Source: Parietichytrium sp. I65-24A
Taxonomy: Eukaryota > Sar > Bigyra > Thraustochytrida > Thraustochytriidae
DNA: 64,000 nt
Assembly (NCBI GenBank): GCA_012862575.1
Contig: BLSF01000013.1
Location: 434,001-498,000 of the forward strand
Reading direction: 5' to 3'
Notes under the pieces: model-generated
What the model was told of the DNA's origin: nothing
What the model saw: only the letters and a program-made list of their open reading frames with translations
The model's database searches: none
Shown: positions 10,141-19,624 of the stretch, piece after piece
How positions within the stretch are numbered: the first letter of the stretch is position 1
How the letters are laid out: every line of letters starts with the position of its first letter
Made by a program: the position numbers and the translations under genes

Positions 10141-10614
10141 TTTTACTCGTTGTGGCTGTGTCAGACTCTGAGTTGGTTCGTGCAAGTTCTTGTCGAATAA
10201 TGCCAAGTATTCCAAGTAACTTTTAACTTATTCAGAGCTCGGAATTCGTCGACGCTGTCTTCTCGACAACCGTGGCAGAAATTTGTGCAATGAAACCATT
10301 CCAGGATGGACAGTGAGTGATCATGTTCTGCTTGTCGCTCTTCACTTTCTCCCCTTTTTCTCACTTTTTCCGGGGTCACTGTGCTGCTGCTGGTGTTGCT
10401 GGTTGAAGAAATGAAGAAATGAAGATTGGAATTATTAAAAAATGCGCAAGATTCTGCAAACGGGAAACTTGGGAAACTTGGTTGGCTCAGAACTCTTCCC
10501 ATCGACTAAGGATCACTTAAGAATTAATAAGACTGCGCTGAATAAGAGCAGGTAGCATGAGGGCGCAGCCAGTCATTCTGGTGATGACGTGTATGTGGTA
10601 ATTACTACTGGCTG

Positions 10615-10622
10615 TGACGTCA
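10615..10622. promoter_or_regulatory. CRE-type palindrome TGACGTCA
   Basis: A perfect bZIP/CREB consensus in the divergent region between the importin and AAA genes, about 0.9-1.1 kb from each start. Only the sequence match is seen; function is not shown. Confidence 0.35.
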
Positions 10623-11546
10623 CGACATAGAACCCGACATGTGCTCGTGAATAGTTCTTCAAGGAGATTTCCAAAGTAAGAACTCGGATCGGTAGTCCGA
10701 GAAGAACCGTCCCCGTTGCGCGCAAACTGACAGAAATAACAAAGAAAGACTCATCTACGTTCCTATCCATTTAAAAAATAAAAGGCGTCGCAGCGTAAGA
10801 CTCCCAAATCCCATAAACACAACAAGAAATACACAGAACTGCACACTTACCGGTTCTGCCTGGAACCCATTTGGAACGTTCGAAAGGAGAGAAAGCAAAA
10901 GAACCTAGAACCTGTCTTTTCAAGTCTTAAAATTAATTGATCTTGACAAGTGCGAGAAAGGAAAAAGAACGCGAACATCAGGAGGGAGCCAACGTGGTGG
11001 CATCAGCGCACTCCTCAGTTCTCAGTCTTCAGTCCGCAGTCCTTTGCCCGCGAAAATAGAGTGCGCTCGGCACTCACATTTCTCACAGTACTCACATGTA
11101 GAAAGTGTACACCCACCCGAACGTCTGGGACGTCTGGGTTCGGTTTTCCGGTAGCGCGACTACAGCTGGGCGAGGCACAGGCTTTCTTGTTTACATGTGT
11201 CTATTGTGTCTAAATTCTACCTTTTCAAATCTTTTGTTTTGGAAAGAGCCTCGGGGTTGAGGTTCGACTCAGCACGCGCGCACCGCGGGATGCCTCGGAC
11301 GCCAGTATAGCGCAAAGAAGGTCATGGTACTCTCGCGACTCCCATAAGCACGTTCGCACGTTGAAGACACTCTCATAGAGAGAGACCACGCGAAGGGATT
11401 CGCCTCGCTCGACGCAGGCTCTTCGAGTTGTGAATAAGGAGAGATTGAGAGCTGTTGAGTGGAGAGGCCCGAATTTGACTGGGTTTCTCGCTCAGTTTGA
11501 GTTGGTTGATTTGGGCGCGTTCATATCCAAGCGACGGGTGGTGAGC

Positions 11547-14069
11547 ATGTCAAGGGCTCGGAAATGCAACAGATCTAGTGGGATGATTCGTGGCGTGCTC
11601 TTACTTTTGGCAGCTTCGTGGTGCGTGTTAATTGAGAGGGCTTCCTTCGGGTACGGCGCAGGTGTGCATACTGCTCGGGTGACCAGGGAGGAGATTAAAG
11701 GAGCGGACGAGCTCAAGGGCAGCCAAATTCGGGCTTGGGCTAAAGGCTTGTCTGGCGCTAGTGCGCTTGTAGTGCTCGGCGGGGACTCTCGAGGCGCTGG
11801 CCCCGCGTTGGTGGCTGCGCTCTCCGAGTGGAATGGCGCATTCCAGAACAGCCAAGCTGTGCATGTGGTGAGCGCAGACGCAACAGGCGAAAATGGTATC
11901 GGGACGATGAAGACGATTGCGTCGTGGGTCGAATCGCGCTCGTTTGAAGGCCAGATGCCTTGGTCGGTGGTTGTAATCGAAAAAGCAACGACTTTGGACC
12001 CTGTCGAGTGGGATGCGTTGGCGAGAATCTACATGAACCAGCAGCGTTGCGTAGACGTGGAAAATCGCATCGCGGTGGAATGCTCGAAACTTTTAATCGC
12101 TTGCGTGACCAGGTTCGGCGAAGAAGAGGCGCTAAGGATGGGCAGCGCTGGTAAACAAGGGGGCGCCGAGCTTCGAGCACTCGACTCTGCTCTTCAACGA
12201 GAGTTTCGTGCCCACATTAGCGCCGCAAGAAAACTTAGCGGTATCTACAAACTCTTGGACTCCGCTCGCAAACTAACAGTTCCTTTGCTTGCGACAGGGC
12301 CGGGCCCCGGCATTGAGGATTTGTTGCAAAAGCAGAAGGAGTGGCGAGTCCAAAGAGAGGCCGAGCGGAGTCGAAAGAAGAACCATGCTTCGGCAAGCTC
12401 AGGCAACTCGGATATAGACACGGGACTCTTTCAACGCGCGGGATTTGTCGGCCAAGAGAATGTTATCAGAGAGATCACCAAAGCCCTGGACGCTGTTCGG
12501 AAAGGGATGAAGACGAGTGATGCCCCTCTCGTGTTCCTCTTCGCTGGCCCTGCTGGCCTCGGAAAAACCCTTTTGGCGCAATACGTTGCAGAGGCGTACA
12601 ATGGCGGGAAAAGCGTCGCAAGCTTGATTAATGAGCACAAATTCCTTCAAATTGACATGGTCAACTACCAAGATGAGCGAAGTATCGATGGGTTTGTGGA
12701 CCCGAGCCCTGGGCTGCAAGGGACCGGACTACTCTCGGAGCTCTTCACGGAGGAACGCCGAACGGTGATTCTTTTGGATGAGATTGAGAAAGGTCATAGA
12801 ACCCTGTTGAACCAGATGCTGCTCCCGATGCTTGACAGCCGGGGCCACGTCCAAATCAAAAAGACCGGTGAGCGAATTCCCACCAAAGACGCGATTTTCA
12901 TTCTGACAACCAATTGCTTTGGAGACGTGGTGGACAAGCTGTGGGCATCCCGACGCGCTGAGAGACGAGGAGATGGGGCGCTTTCCTCGGACGAGTACGA
13001 GTCTCTAGTTTCAGAGTTCGAAACGCTCATGCGGAACGCTAGCTTGACCTGCGTGGATGCATCGAATCCGAACATCAATCCGTTTGCTTCCGATGCTCTT
13101 TGGAGACGACTCAAGGCTGGCCATTCTCTTGCAAACAGTCATGGCATGTTTCTCTTCGTACCTCCAGCGCGAGAGCATGTGGATGAACTGGTCCATGAGA
13201 GTCTTGAAGATCTGAACAGAAAGATGCCCGCGTACGAGATATACTATGATAATACCTTTTTGCGATGGATTCAGGCGAGTATGTACGAACAGTTTGAACG
13301 TGGGGGGCAGAACATGGGAACCATCGGGCCGTTTGTGCAGAATAAAGTAACACAGGCTCTGACTCTCCTTGAGGATACGGTGGAGTGCGGTTTCCCTCGC
13401 CAGATAGTGCTTGCTCTGAAAGACGGAGCGATTGTTGCTCATGACGCTGAAGGGGGCACTGGCAACCCCCCAGAGATCCCAAAAACCTATCCCCGACCGC
13501 CACGGACTCAGAGCCCAGTGAAGCCCAAAGATTCGAAAGACGGCAGCGAAAGCTCGAGAGGATCTGGTGATCGCCGAGAAACAAGCGGGCATTTCGCTTA
13601 TGAGGCAGTGAAGGAAGAGAGTGTCGAAAAGGAAACGGTAAGAGACGTTCAATTGTTGCATGTCATTCAACTTGTGGCCGCAGCATTTATTGTTGCAGTC
13701 AGCGTCTTCTATTTTCCATCCATGGTGATGTCATCTGCTTTGGGTTGGGTCTTCAACTCGACATTCTCGATCCTTGTTTCACTCTTTGCAATATATGCCT
13801 TGCTGAGGTACTACGCCCCATTCCTTGCCGATATACTTGTTTGGGCGTTTAATAACTCTTTATGGCTGCTTGAGATTACTGGGCCAGGCGGGTTTTGCGC
13901 TGTTGTCATTGCGATCATCGTGGCGTTCAGGCTGGTCCAAAAGTTTGCTTATCGGGCAGTTTTTGGCAAGCAGAGACGGAGTGTTGACGAGTTAGCAGGG
14001 TCATCACCACCATCACCTGATCTAAACTCGTCCTCGCAGAAGCGAATACTTCGTCGAAGGTCCTTTTGA
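11547..14069 (+). CDS. Secretory-pathway AAA+ ATPase (torsin/Clp-like) with C-terminal membrane segments
   Basis: 840 residues from ATG 11547. ATG 11583 (residue 13) starts a cleaner signal sequence (IRGVLLLLAASWCVL), so either may be used; the frame is open upstream but has no earlier ATG. Residues about 310-620 form a ClpB/torsin-type AAA+ module: Walker A GPAGLGKT (about 333-340), Walker B VILLDEIEK (about 406) and sensor-1 ILTTN (about 451). Residues about 60-200 look like a second, degenerate P-loop domain: GGDSRGAG in place of Walker A with no Lys/Thr, VVVIEKA as a Walker B remnant, and LLIACVTRFG like a sensor-1 strand. A Pro/Ser-rich linker (about 640-690) precedes three or four hydrophobic segments (about 704-805) and a basic tail. 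The inferred role is an ER or nuclear-envelope lumen remodelling ATPase anchored through its C-terminus. Confidence 0.8.
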   Translation: MSRARKCNRSSGMIRGVLLLLAASWCVLIERASFGYGAGVHTARVTREEIKGADELKGSQIRAWAKGLSGASALVVLGGDSRGAGPALVAALSEWNGAFQNSQAVHVVSADATGENGIGTMKTIASWVESRSFEGQMPWSVVVIEKATTLDPVEWDALARIYMNQQRCVDVENRIAVECSKLLIACVTRFGEEEALRMGSAGKQGGAELRALDSALQREFRAHISAARKLSGIYKLLDSARKLTVPLLATGPGPGIEDLLQKQKEWRVQREAERSRKKNHASASSGNSDIDTGLFQRAGFVGQENVIREITKALDAVRKGMKTSDAPLVFLFAGPAGLGKTLLAQYVAEAYNGGKSVASLINEHKFLQIDMVNYQDERSIDGFVDPSPGLQGTGLLSELFTEERRTVILLDEIEKGHRTLLNQMLLPMLDSRGHVQIKKTGERIPTKDAIFILTTNCFGDVVDKLWASRRAERRGDGALSSDEYESLVSEFETLMRNASLTCVDASNPNINPFASDALWRRLKAGHSLANSHGMFLFVPPAREHVDELVHESLEDLNRKMPAYEIYYDNTFLRWIQASMYEQFERGGQNMGTIGPFVQNKVTQALTLLEDTVECGFPRQIVLALKDGAIVAHDAEGGTGNPPEIPKTYPRPPRTQSPVKPKDSKDGSESSRGSGDRRETSGHFAYEAVKEESVEKETVRDVQLLHVIQLVAAAFIVAVSVFYFPSMVMSSALGWVFNSTFSILVSLFAIYALLRYYAPFLADILVWAFNNSLWLLEITGPGGFCAVVIAIIVAFRLVQKFAYRAVFGKQRRSVDELAGSSPPSPDLNSSSQKRILRRRSF

Positions 14070-14363
14070 GGTATTTGGAGTGGCGATAAACCTATTATTA
14101 GAGCATTGTTGACTGATCAAACTGCCAAGCAATATTTATTTACAGTTGGACAATATATCTTCTTTTCAATGTCCGCGAAGAAAGAGCGGGAGATAACAAA
14201 AAGGAAGAGGTTCAACAGACCAAATCTAAAAATTAAAAATAGTACTCTGTTCTTTTCTTTCATGAACAGATTTTTGTGGTAGATCATCTATTGTTCATCG
14301 AGCCATCCGACTTAATTTTCTGAAATTCTGTAATACAATGAGGCCTCGACCACTGTAGAAAAG

Positions 14364-14822
14364 CTACCACCCTTCGCTTGCCAACTCATCCGGTACTGGA
14401 AGGGCATCGAGTGCCTGCCGGATCTTCTTATCAACACCGTCGATGGTCTCCTTGAGCTCCTCGGCGTTCTCCATCACTTGCCCCATGAAGGCAGGGGAGA
14501 TGGTGGCGACCTCGAAAACTCCTGACGATTTTTCTGCGACGACTACATTGCAAGGCAAAAGCACGCCAGCCGCAGGCTCCTTCAGGAGCACGGTGTGGGC
14601 GGTGGTGGGATGGCAAAATCCCAGGACCTGGGTTGGCCGAAAGCTGTCGTCCACCTTCTTCTTCGCGAAGACATCCGCAAAGTTGATGTTGGTAGTGCCT
14701 GGGGGCAAGCCCCACCCGTTCTCGGTGAACGCCTTGGTCACCACGTCCAGCGCCTCCTGAAGGCTCTCCGCCTTGATACACTTTCCATAAGTGTATCCGG
14801 TCTTCATGCTCCACGACGACAT
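14364..14822 (-). CDS. DUF302-domain protein
   Basis: 152 residues. The sequence matches the DUF302 pattern: an N-terminal strand/helix (EALDVVTKAFTENGW), 'QVLGFCHP', then 'GVLLPCNVVVAEKSSG' and a final helix. DUF302 proteins are small alpha/beta proteins common in bacteria and archaea; their biochemical role is not settled. There is no signal peptide, so it is probably soluble. ATG 14822 (MSSWSMKTGY) is chosen over the in-frame ATG at 14927, because the 35 extra residues are Lys/Arg-rich, come from a TTTC/TGCC-repeat leader, and precede the conserved fold. It converges with the AAA gene 294 bp away. Confidence 0.8.
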   Translation of the reverse strand: MSSWSMKTGYTYGKCIKAESLQEALDVVTKAFTENGWGLPPGTTNINFADVFAKKKVDDSFRPTQVLGFCHPTTAHTVLLKEPAAGVLLPCNVVVAEKSSGVFEVATISPAFMGQVMENAEELKETIDGVDKKIRQALDALPVPDELASEGW

Positions 14823-16589
14823 CTTTCCCGCTGCGCTTGCCCAATCTCTGCACTCCCGAAAACCTCTCTGAGTCCGTTTGCCTGCCTGCCTGCCTGCCTT
14901 TCTTTCTTTGCTTGCCGAAGCGTTCACTGCTGAGACGAGATCCTGACGTGTCCTGTATGCACTCGCTGGAGCTTGTGTCAGTAGAATCTTTGTTCACTGC
15001 TCCTAGTGACCCTACTAGTGCCTTGGAGCATTTCTGTGAACTTGTTCTTCAGGATTCAGAATTCAGCATTCCTTCCTTCTGGCCCAAGCAGAATTCAACA
15101 GTCAGATATGAGAATCACTGTCAGTTCAGTTTTAATTAAAAGTTGACGCGGCCTTCGGACGGATACGGATCCTCGTTCACTCTTTCTCACGTTCGCAAGC
15201 ACTGGGAGCACTGGGCAAAAGCTTGGCAAGCAGCGACCGGTAAGCGTCGGGCATGACCCCTCGGAGAAAAGGTCTTCTCGATGTCGTCTCTTTATTCCAT
15301 CTTTCCACAAGACTGAGCAAGTGTCAGCGCCTACGCCTACTTAGCGCTTTCGGTTGGCGAATATCCGGTAGTTTGGCTGCGGGAAAAAGAGTTTTTTCTG
15401 TTCTGTTTCGCAACGAGTAGAATAGAAAACAACTATGAGAGCACTATGTGTGCATAATAGTAGCTCTCTAGAGCTAGCTGCGTGGGAAAGCGAAGGGGAA
15501 CTTCAAGATGAGAATGAAAAGAATCGAAAGCAACTTTCGAGTTTGAAAAGTTTCCCCAACCTTCGCATTTCTCAAGAGTCGATTGGGTACAGTTCTAGTA
15601 CAAACCGGACGAGTTGGTGGTGGCACCAGCACTCTCACGATTCTCACGATTCTCACGGCTGTCACGAGCAACTCACGCACGCACGCACCAGATGGCATCG
15701 ATCGACGCTGGCAGTCACTGACAGTGAGCTCGCGAATGCAATCTGCACTCTGCGATTTTCAATCTGTAATCAACCCCCCTCCTGCCCGTCCGCTCTCTTG
15801 CAACAGCCACGGTTTTAGTTTTCTTAATCTTCTGGACAGAAGAAAGGCATTGAACATCATTGAACGATTGAACGGATGCAAATGCCCGCGTTTCAACCCG
15901 AGGAGACTCTAGGCTGCGGGGCAGAAGTCTACCCGAACGGTTAGCTCTTTCGCGCAGCAGGAGATTCGTTCCACGGCACGGTGTGGTAGCAGGCCACCAT
16001 TTGGGGCAACAAATGCCTTCTATTGGAGTAGGAGCTTCTAGCGGGCTGTGGCACTAAAACTAGTGTCATCTATTGTCATCTCTGTTCTGGTGCACTATTT
16101 CTGGGGCTACCTTCCTGGAGCAAAAAACTCCGAGATGGAAACATGCGACGCGGAGATCAACAAAAGCGCATTGTTTCCTGCAGACACGGGAGGCTAAGGG
16201 ATGCGGGCGGCAGCGAATGTCCGTCCACCTGGTGCTGTGACAGTGAAAGTGAGCGTCTGTTGGAGCTGGGAGGGAGAAAGAAAAGAAAAGGTCGTGCGGT
16301 GATCTGCGTTTTGCGCTGGAAATTCTCCGCTCCTTGGGTGCAAATGGCAATTCAAAATAGCAATGGATGTATGTGGCCCTGGGCTATGGCTCGCATTAGA
16401 GGTTCGTGATAGTCCTCTGTACCATTAAACCCAAGAGTTGGTTGCTTTCGTTGTCATCATCGAAAGATGCCTCTGTCTGCAAAACCTGAATTGTGTAAAT
16501 CGTGGGTTGTGTGTTGAATTTTGGAACTGACTGCGAAACCTCGGCTCGGACGCCATAGGTCGGTTGAGGTGCCAAGCGCGGGCGAAACC
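14823..16589. other. Divergent intergenic region, no supportable gene
   Basis: About 1.8 kb between the DUF302 gene (-) and the YeeE/YedE gene (+). It contains the TGCC microsatellite and a short-period repeat near 15630-15690 (CTCACGATT-like units, then ACGC units). Open frames such as 15435-15818 have no recognisable domain and include translated repeats. Confidence 0.6.
14876..14915. repeat. (TGCC)n-(TTTC)n microsatellite in the leader of the DUF302 gene
   Basis: Four to five TGCC units followed by TTTC units, about 55-95 bp upstream of the chosen ATG at 14822 on the opposite strand. Confidence 0.9.
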
Positions 16590-17720
16590 ATGTCAGAGAT
16601 ACTCGTAAACGCGCTGCTTGGAGGCTGCATCCTCGGAACTGCAGCAGGTCTGAAGACGCTGTTTTCAGGCAAGGTGCTCGGGTGCTCAGGCGCGCTTAAA
16701 CAAATTGCGGTCTTAAATGGCCCCGGGCCCTTCGCGTTTGCTTCGTCAATGGTCCTGGGCTCGTTTATCGCTAAGGCGCTCTCCCCAAAAAGTTTTGTAC
16801 CGTACGATGGCCTCGAAATTGGCCAGATTTTGTTTGGAGGAATACTTGTTGGTCTGGGAACATTTCATGCTAATGGCTGCACCAGTGGGCATGGGATCAC
16901 GGGAGTCGCGCGGTGCTCGCGTAGGAGCATTGTAGCTACATTGACCTTCTTTTTGACAGGTGTGCTGACCGCAACAGTGGGCCACACCAGCAATTTTGTG
17001 ACAGAGAACCCCGAGTTGCAACCCGTGCCGCTCACGATGGCAATCGGTGCTTATGCATCTTTGTTTTCTTTGTTTATGGCTTTACTCGGTCTTCGAAAAC
17101 TCGCGCCAACCATTGTGACGGAAAAAATTTCCTACACCATGACTGAATTCGTCGCCGGCATTGCCTTCTCATTTGGCCTGGTGATATCCGGCATGACACG
17201 CCCGTCCAGGGTTCTTCTGTTCTTGGACCTTAGCTCTGCAAACTGGTCCGCAGCTCTGGCTTTGGTTCTGTCAGGGGCAGTGATGCTTAAAGTCATCATT
17301 TATTATTTGTTCACCACAAAGCGAGAGGAAGCGCTCCTTGGCGGGAAAATCGAGCTGCCTTGTCCAAGGAAGAAGGAAGATAGCATTCTTTTTCTCGGCT
17401 CGGTTCTCTTTGGTATTGGCTGGGGATTTACTGGGATCTGCCCTGGCCCAGCGCTCACCATGCTTGCCATGGACGACCCTATTCCAGGTCTTGCTTTTAT
17501 TGCTGGTTTGATGATTAGCTATATTTTCAGTGGGTGGCACGAAAAGCATCGCAACTACGTTGAAAAGCTCTTAAACATTGGGGACCCATGCGCGCGCCCG
17601 ACAAGCCCTAAAATCCAAACTGCTCCAAGTGGGGCTGACGTCGGCAATGGCCTTCAGTCGCCATTCGGCACGCGAGCCAACTCGTACATTCCCAAAGATG
17701 ATTCAGTCGCCGTGAATTGA
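16590..17720 (+). CDS. YeeE/YedE-family membrane transporter (thiosulfate/sulfur transport type)
   Basis: 376 residues, strongly hydrophobic, with about nine or ten membrane segments. It has the internal two-fold repeat of the YeeE/YedE (sulfur transport, DUF395) family. The first half carries LGCSG and 'NGCTSGHGITG'; the second half carries 'FTGICPGPAL'. In bacterial YeeE, equivalent conserved cysteines along the central path relay thiosulfate; they are present here. The likely role is uptake or movement of thiosulfate or a related sulfur compound across the plasma or an organelle membrane. The C-terminal 50 residues are polar. ATG 16590 starts just before the first hydrophobic segment; upstream in-frame codons lack an ATG. 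The family is mainly prokaryotic, so an origin by gene transfer is plausible. The YeeE stop is 476 bp from the convergent RGS gene. Confidence 0.88.
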   Translation: MSEILVNALLGGCILGTAAGLKTLFSGKVLGCSGALKQIAVLNGPGPFAFASSMVLGSFIAKALSPKSFVPYDGLEIGQILFGGILVGLGTFHANGCTSGHGITGVARCSRRSIVATLTFFLTGVLTATVGHTSNFVTENPELQPVPLTMAIGAYASLFSLFMALLGLRKLAPTIVTEKISYTMTEFVAGIAFSFGLVISGMTRPSRVLLFLDLSSANWSAALALVLSGAVMLKVIIYYLFTTKREEALLGGKIELPCPRKKEDSILFLGSVLFGIGWGFTGICPGPALTMLAMDDPIPGLAFIAGLMISYIFSGWHEKHRNYVEKLLNIGDPCARPTSPKIQTAPSGADVGNGLQSPFGTRANSYIPKDDSVAVN

Positions 17721-18196
17721 TTTTGTGGAGATTAGAGTTGACAACTTGCCTGACTCGTGACAAAAGACTCTCAAGTGACTGTAAATAGTTAAACACGCCT
17801 TATTCGCTTCAGTTCTGACCATCATGGTTGTCCTCGTTATCCCTTCTTGCAACAACAATTAGTCTGACAGATGAAAGCTTTGACACACCGGTTCACATTC
17901 GAAGGCAAGAAGGAGAGACGGACCGCGACGGACCCGCCACTTTTTTCTTAGCCTAGCTAGAGAGACAGATGCCGACGCCGCGTCGACAACTCATGATAAT
18001 ATGATCAACCCTTGAAAAAATTGCAGTTATCAGAGCGCTCAACTACGTGCATTTATTTTACAAACACCTCTCTTTATCCCTACATTTTATACTCATCCCT
18101 ACATTTTATACTCATCACGGATCTTTCTAAAACTACTTTCAGGCGCAGGAAATCGCGGGAAATCAGAACTAAGAGTACCAAAGCAAATCGCTCCGC
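17721..18196. other. Convergent intergenic region
   Basis: Between the 3' ends of the YeeE/YedE and 7TM-RGS genes. An imperfect direct repeat (TCCCTACATTTTATACTCA, two copies) lies at about 18075-18115. No gene is recognised. Confidence 0.6.
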
Positions 18197-19624
18197 TTAG
18201 ACGGTAATGTCGGGGCGGCGGACACTGAGTGCGGCGTGCTTGTCGCGTGACCAGTCTCGGAATATGCCAGAGCGGGTAAAGCGGGCGAAGGAGTCGCTCT
18301 GCATGAGATGCCTGACAGCAGCCTGAGCCTCGTCGAACAGCGACGCGTCTGGGTCTTCGGCCGCAAAGGCGACTGCAAGCGCTTGCTGCTTGCTCTTGAA
18401 GCTGATGTTGACCTCCAGAAGGCTATTTTCTTGCAGATACCGTGAAGCAATATCCTGGGCCCTTGCGCGGCGCTCGGCCTGGCTCAGTTGCGCAAATTCG
18501 AGCTTGAATCGGGAGACTTCGTCATAAAAGTAGTAGTTCTCGAGGGAGAACTCGGTGCTCAAGTATTCTACAAATGCATGGCGGCCGGAGGGCGACGCGA
18601 GTACCTGCTCTAATGTGAGAGTTTCCGCGTCAATGTGAGTCGCGCGAAGTTGGTACGTTTTGAGAACCTGGAGAGGGCACTGGATTGTATGAATGGCAAT
18701 GATTCCGATGGACGCAACGAAGAACCACTCAAACGTCCCAGTGTGGCCGACGTTGCCAGGGTCGATGAAGGAGAGCAAAATTCCAATGATAACCAGCGAA
18801 GCCGCGACAAGAATCCACCGAAGCTCGTGCACGATACGCAGCGGATCTGGCGCATCTCGGACCTTGACAAGCGTTCTCAATCCAACCACAACGATACACA
18901 GAACAATCAGAGAAAATATGATGGAATCCATCTTTGACAACGTGCACCCGAAACAGCCATGCCCGTAGCGAGTGTCAACCTGGGCGTATTTCGACGCGCT
19001 CGCGATGAGTGATAACAGCACGAAAGAAGCAAGCACGCAGTATCCGTAAAAGTAGGTGGTGAATAAGTGCATTGCGATTCCCCGCGACTCTTCTCTCCAG
19101 CCCAGCTTTCCATCTGTAACTCCGGACTTGTGTGCCGTCGCTTGAGTGGAGCTTTGCTTCACGCGTCTGCACCTACAGAATATCAGCCGGAAGAGCAAGC
19201 GGATTGACTCCCGGACGCCAAGTCGACGAAAGGACTCGGAGTGAAAGCCCATCGCACTCTCTTCCATCAGCATTCGATTATACTTGACCTTGTTCGCGAA
19301 GAGAATCAATCGAACTGCAATTGGTCCGCTTGCCACTGGGACGATAAGAAAAGCCACCCATAGGTGTAAGTCGCAGGGTAATTTATTTCGTCCGATGAAC
19401 GTTGCCAGCCCGGTCAGCCCAAGCTGCATCCACCCCCCAAACGCGCTAATGCACACGAAGGTCAGCGACCGCTTGCGTAGCACGTAGTGGTTTCTCCGCA
19501 GAAACCACCACAGCAAAGTCCCCGCGTAATAGGCACTCCCAAGAACGAAAATCAGCAGTCCTGCCAAACGATTCGGATTCGTGTACACAGGCAGCTCGCC
19601 TGTGCCCTCGCACTCTGATGACAT
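18197..19624 (-). CDS. Seven-transmembrane protein with C-terminal RGS domain (7TM-RGS)
   Basis: 475 residues. Seven hydrophobic segments occur in the first about 330 residues: roughly 20-43, 53-76, 85-110, 190-213, 232-254, 270-292 and 302-325. The long TM3-TM4 loop is basic and polar. Residues about 338-455 form an RGS domain: it starts 'LEQVLASPSGRHAFVEYL', continues 'FSLENYYFYDEV', and has the helices ending in 'LMQSDSFARFTRS'. RGS domains accelerate GTP hydrolysis by G-alpha subunits. The layout parallels plant AtRGS1, where the 7TM part senses a ligand and the RGS part controls a self-activating G-alpha. No ligand can be deduced. ATG 19624 is the only sensible start. It is divergent from the acid phosphatase gene. 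Confidence 0.88.
   Translation of the reverse strand: MSSECEGTGELPVYTNPNRLAGLLIFVLGSAYYAGTLLWWFLRRNHYVLRKRSLTFVCISAFGGWMQLGLTGLATFIGRNKLPCDLHLWVAFLIVPVASGPIAVRLILFANKVKYNRMLMEESAMGFHSESFRRLGVRESIRLLFRLIFCRCRRVKQSSTQATAHKSGVTDGKLGWREESRGIAMHLFTTYFYGYCVLASFVLLSLIASASKYAQVDTRYGHGCFGCTLSKMDSIIFSLIVLCIVVVGLRTLVKVRDAPDPLRIVHELRWILVAASLVIIGILLSFIDPGNVGHTGTFEWFFVASIGIIAIHTIQCPLQVLKTYQLRATHIDAETLTLEQVLASPSGRHAFVEYLSTEFSLENYYFYDEVSRFKLEFAQLSQAERRARAQDIASRYLQENSLLEVNISFKSKQQALAVAFAAEDPDASLFDEAQAAVRHLMQSDSFARFTRSGIFRDWSRDKHAALSVRRPDITV

Larger units (their letters stand above)
9554..11546. other. Divergent intergenic region with microsatellites
   Basis: Separates the start of the importin gene (-) from the AAA gene (+). 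The importin-proximal 600 bp is dominated by CT-type repeats. The rest (10150-11546) shows no gene with recognisable similarity; open frames there are short. A full CRE-type palindrome TGACGTCA lies at 10615-10622. GAGA-like tracts occur near 11375-11385. Arg-Glu or Leu-Ser frames across the repeat are low-complexity artefacts. Confidence 0.7.

Noticed and set aside
11255-11290. GGTTCGACTC, resembling a tRNA T-arm
   Set aside because: The T-stem has a mismatch and no acceptor, D or anticodon stems can be found at the right distances.
11430-11546. Upstream in-frame extension of the AAA gene (also upstream of the YeeE, kelch, DUF3228 and both EXD genes)
   Set aside because: These extensions begin at GTG or TTG, not ATG, and would bury the signal peptide or presequence or lie in leader repeats.
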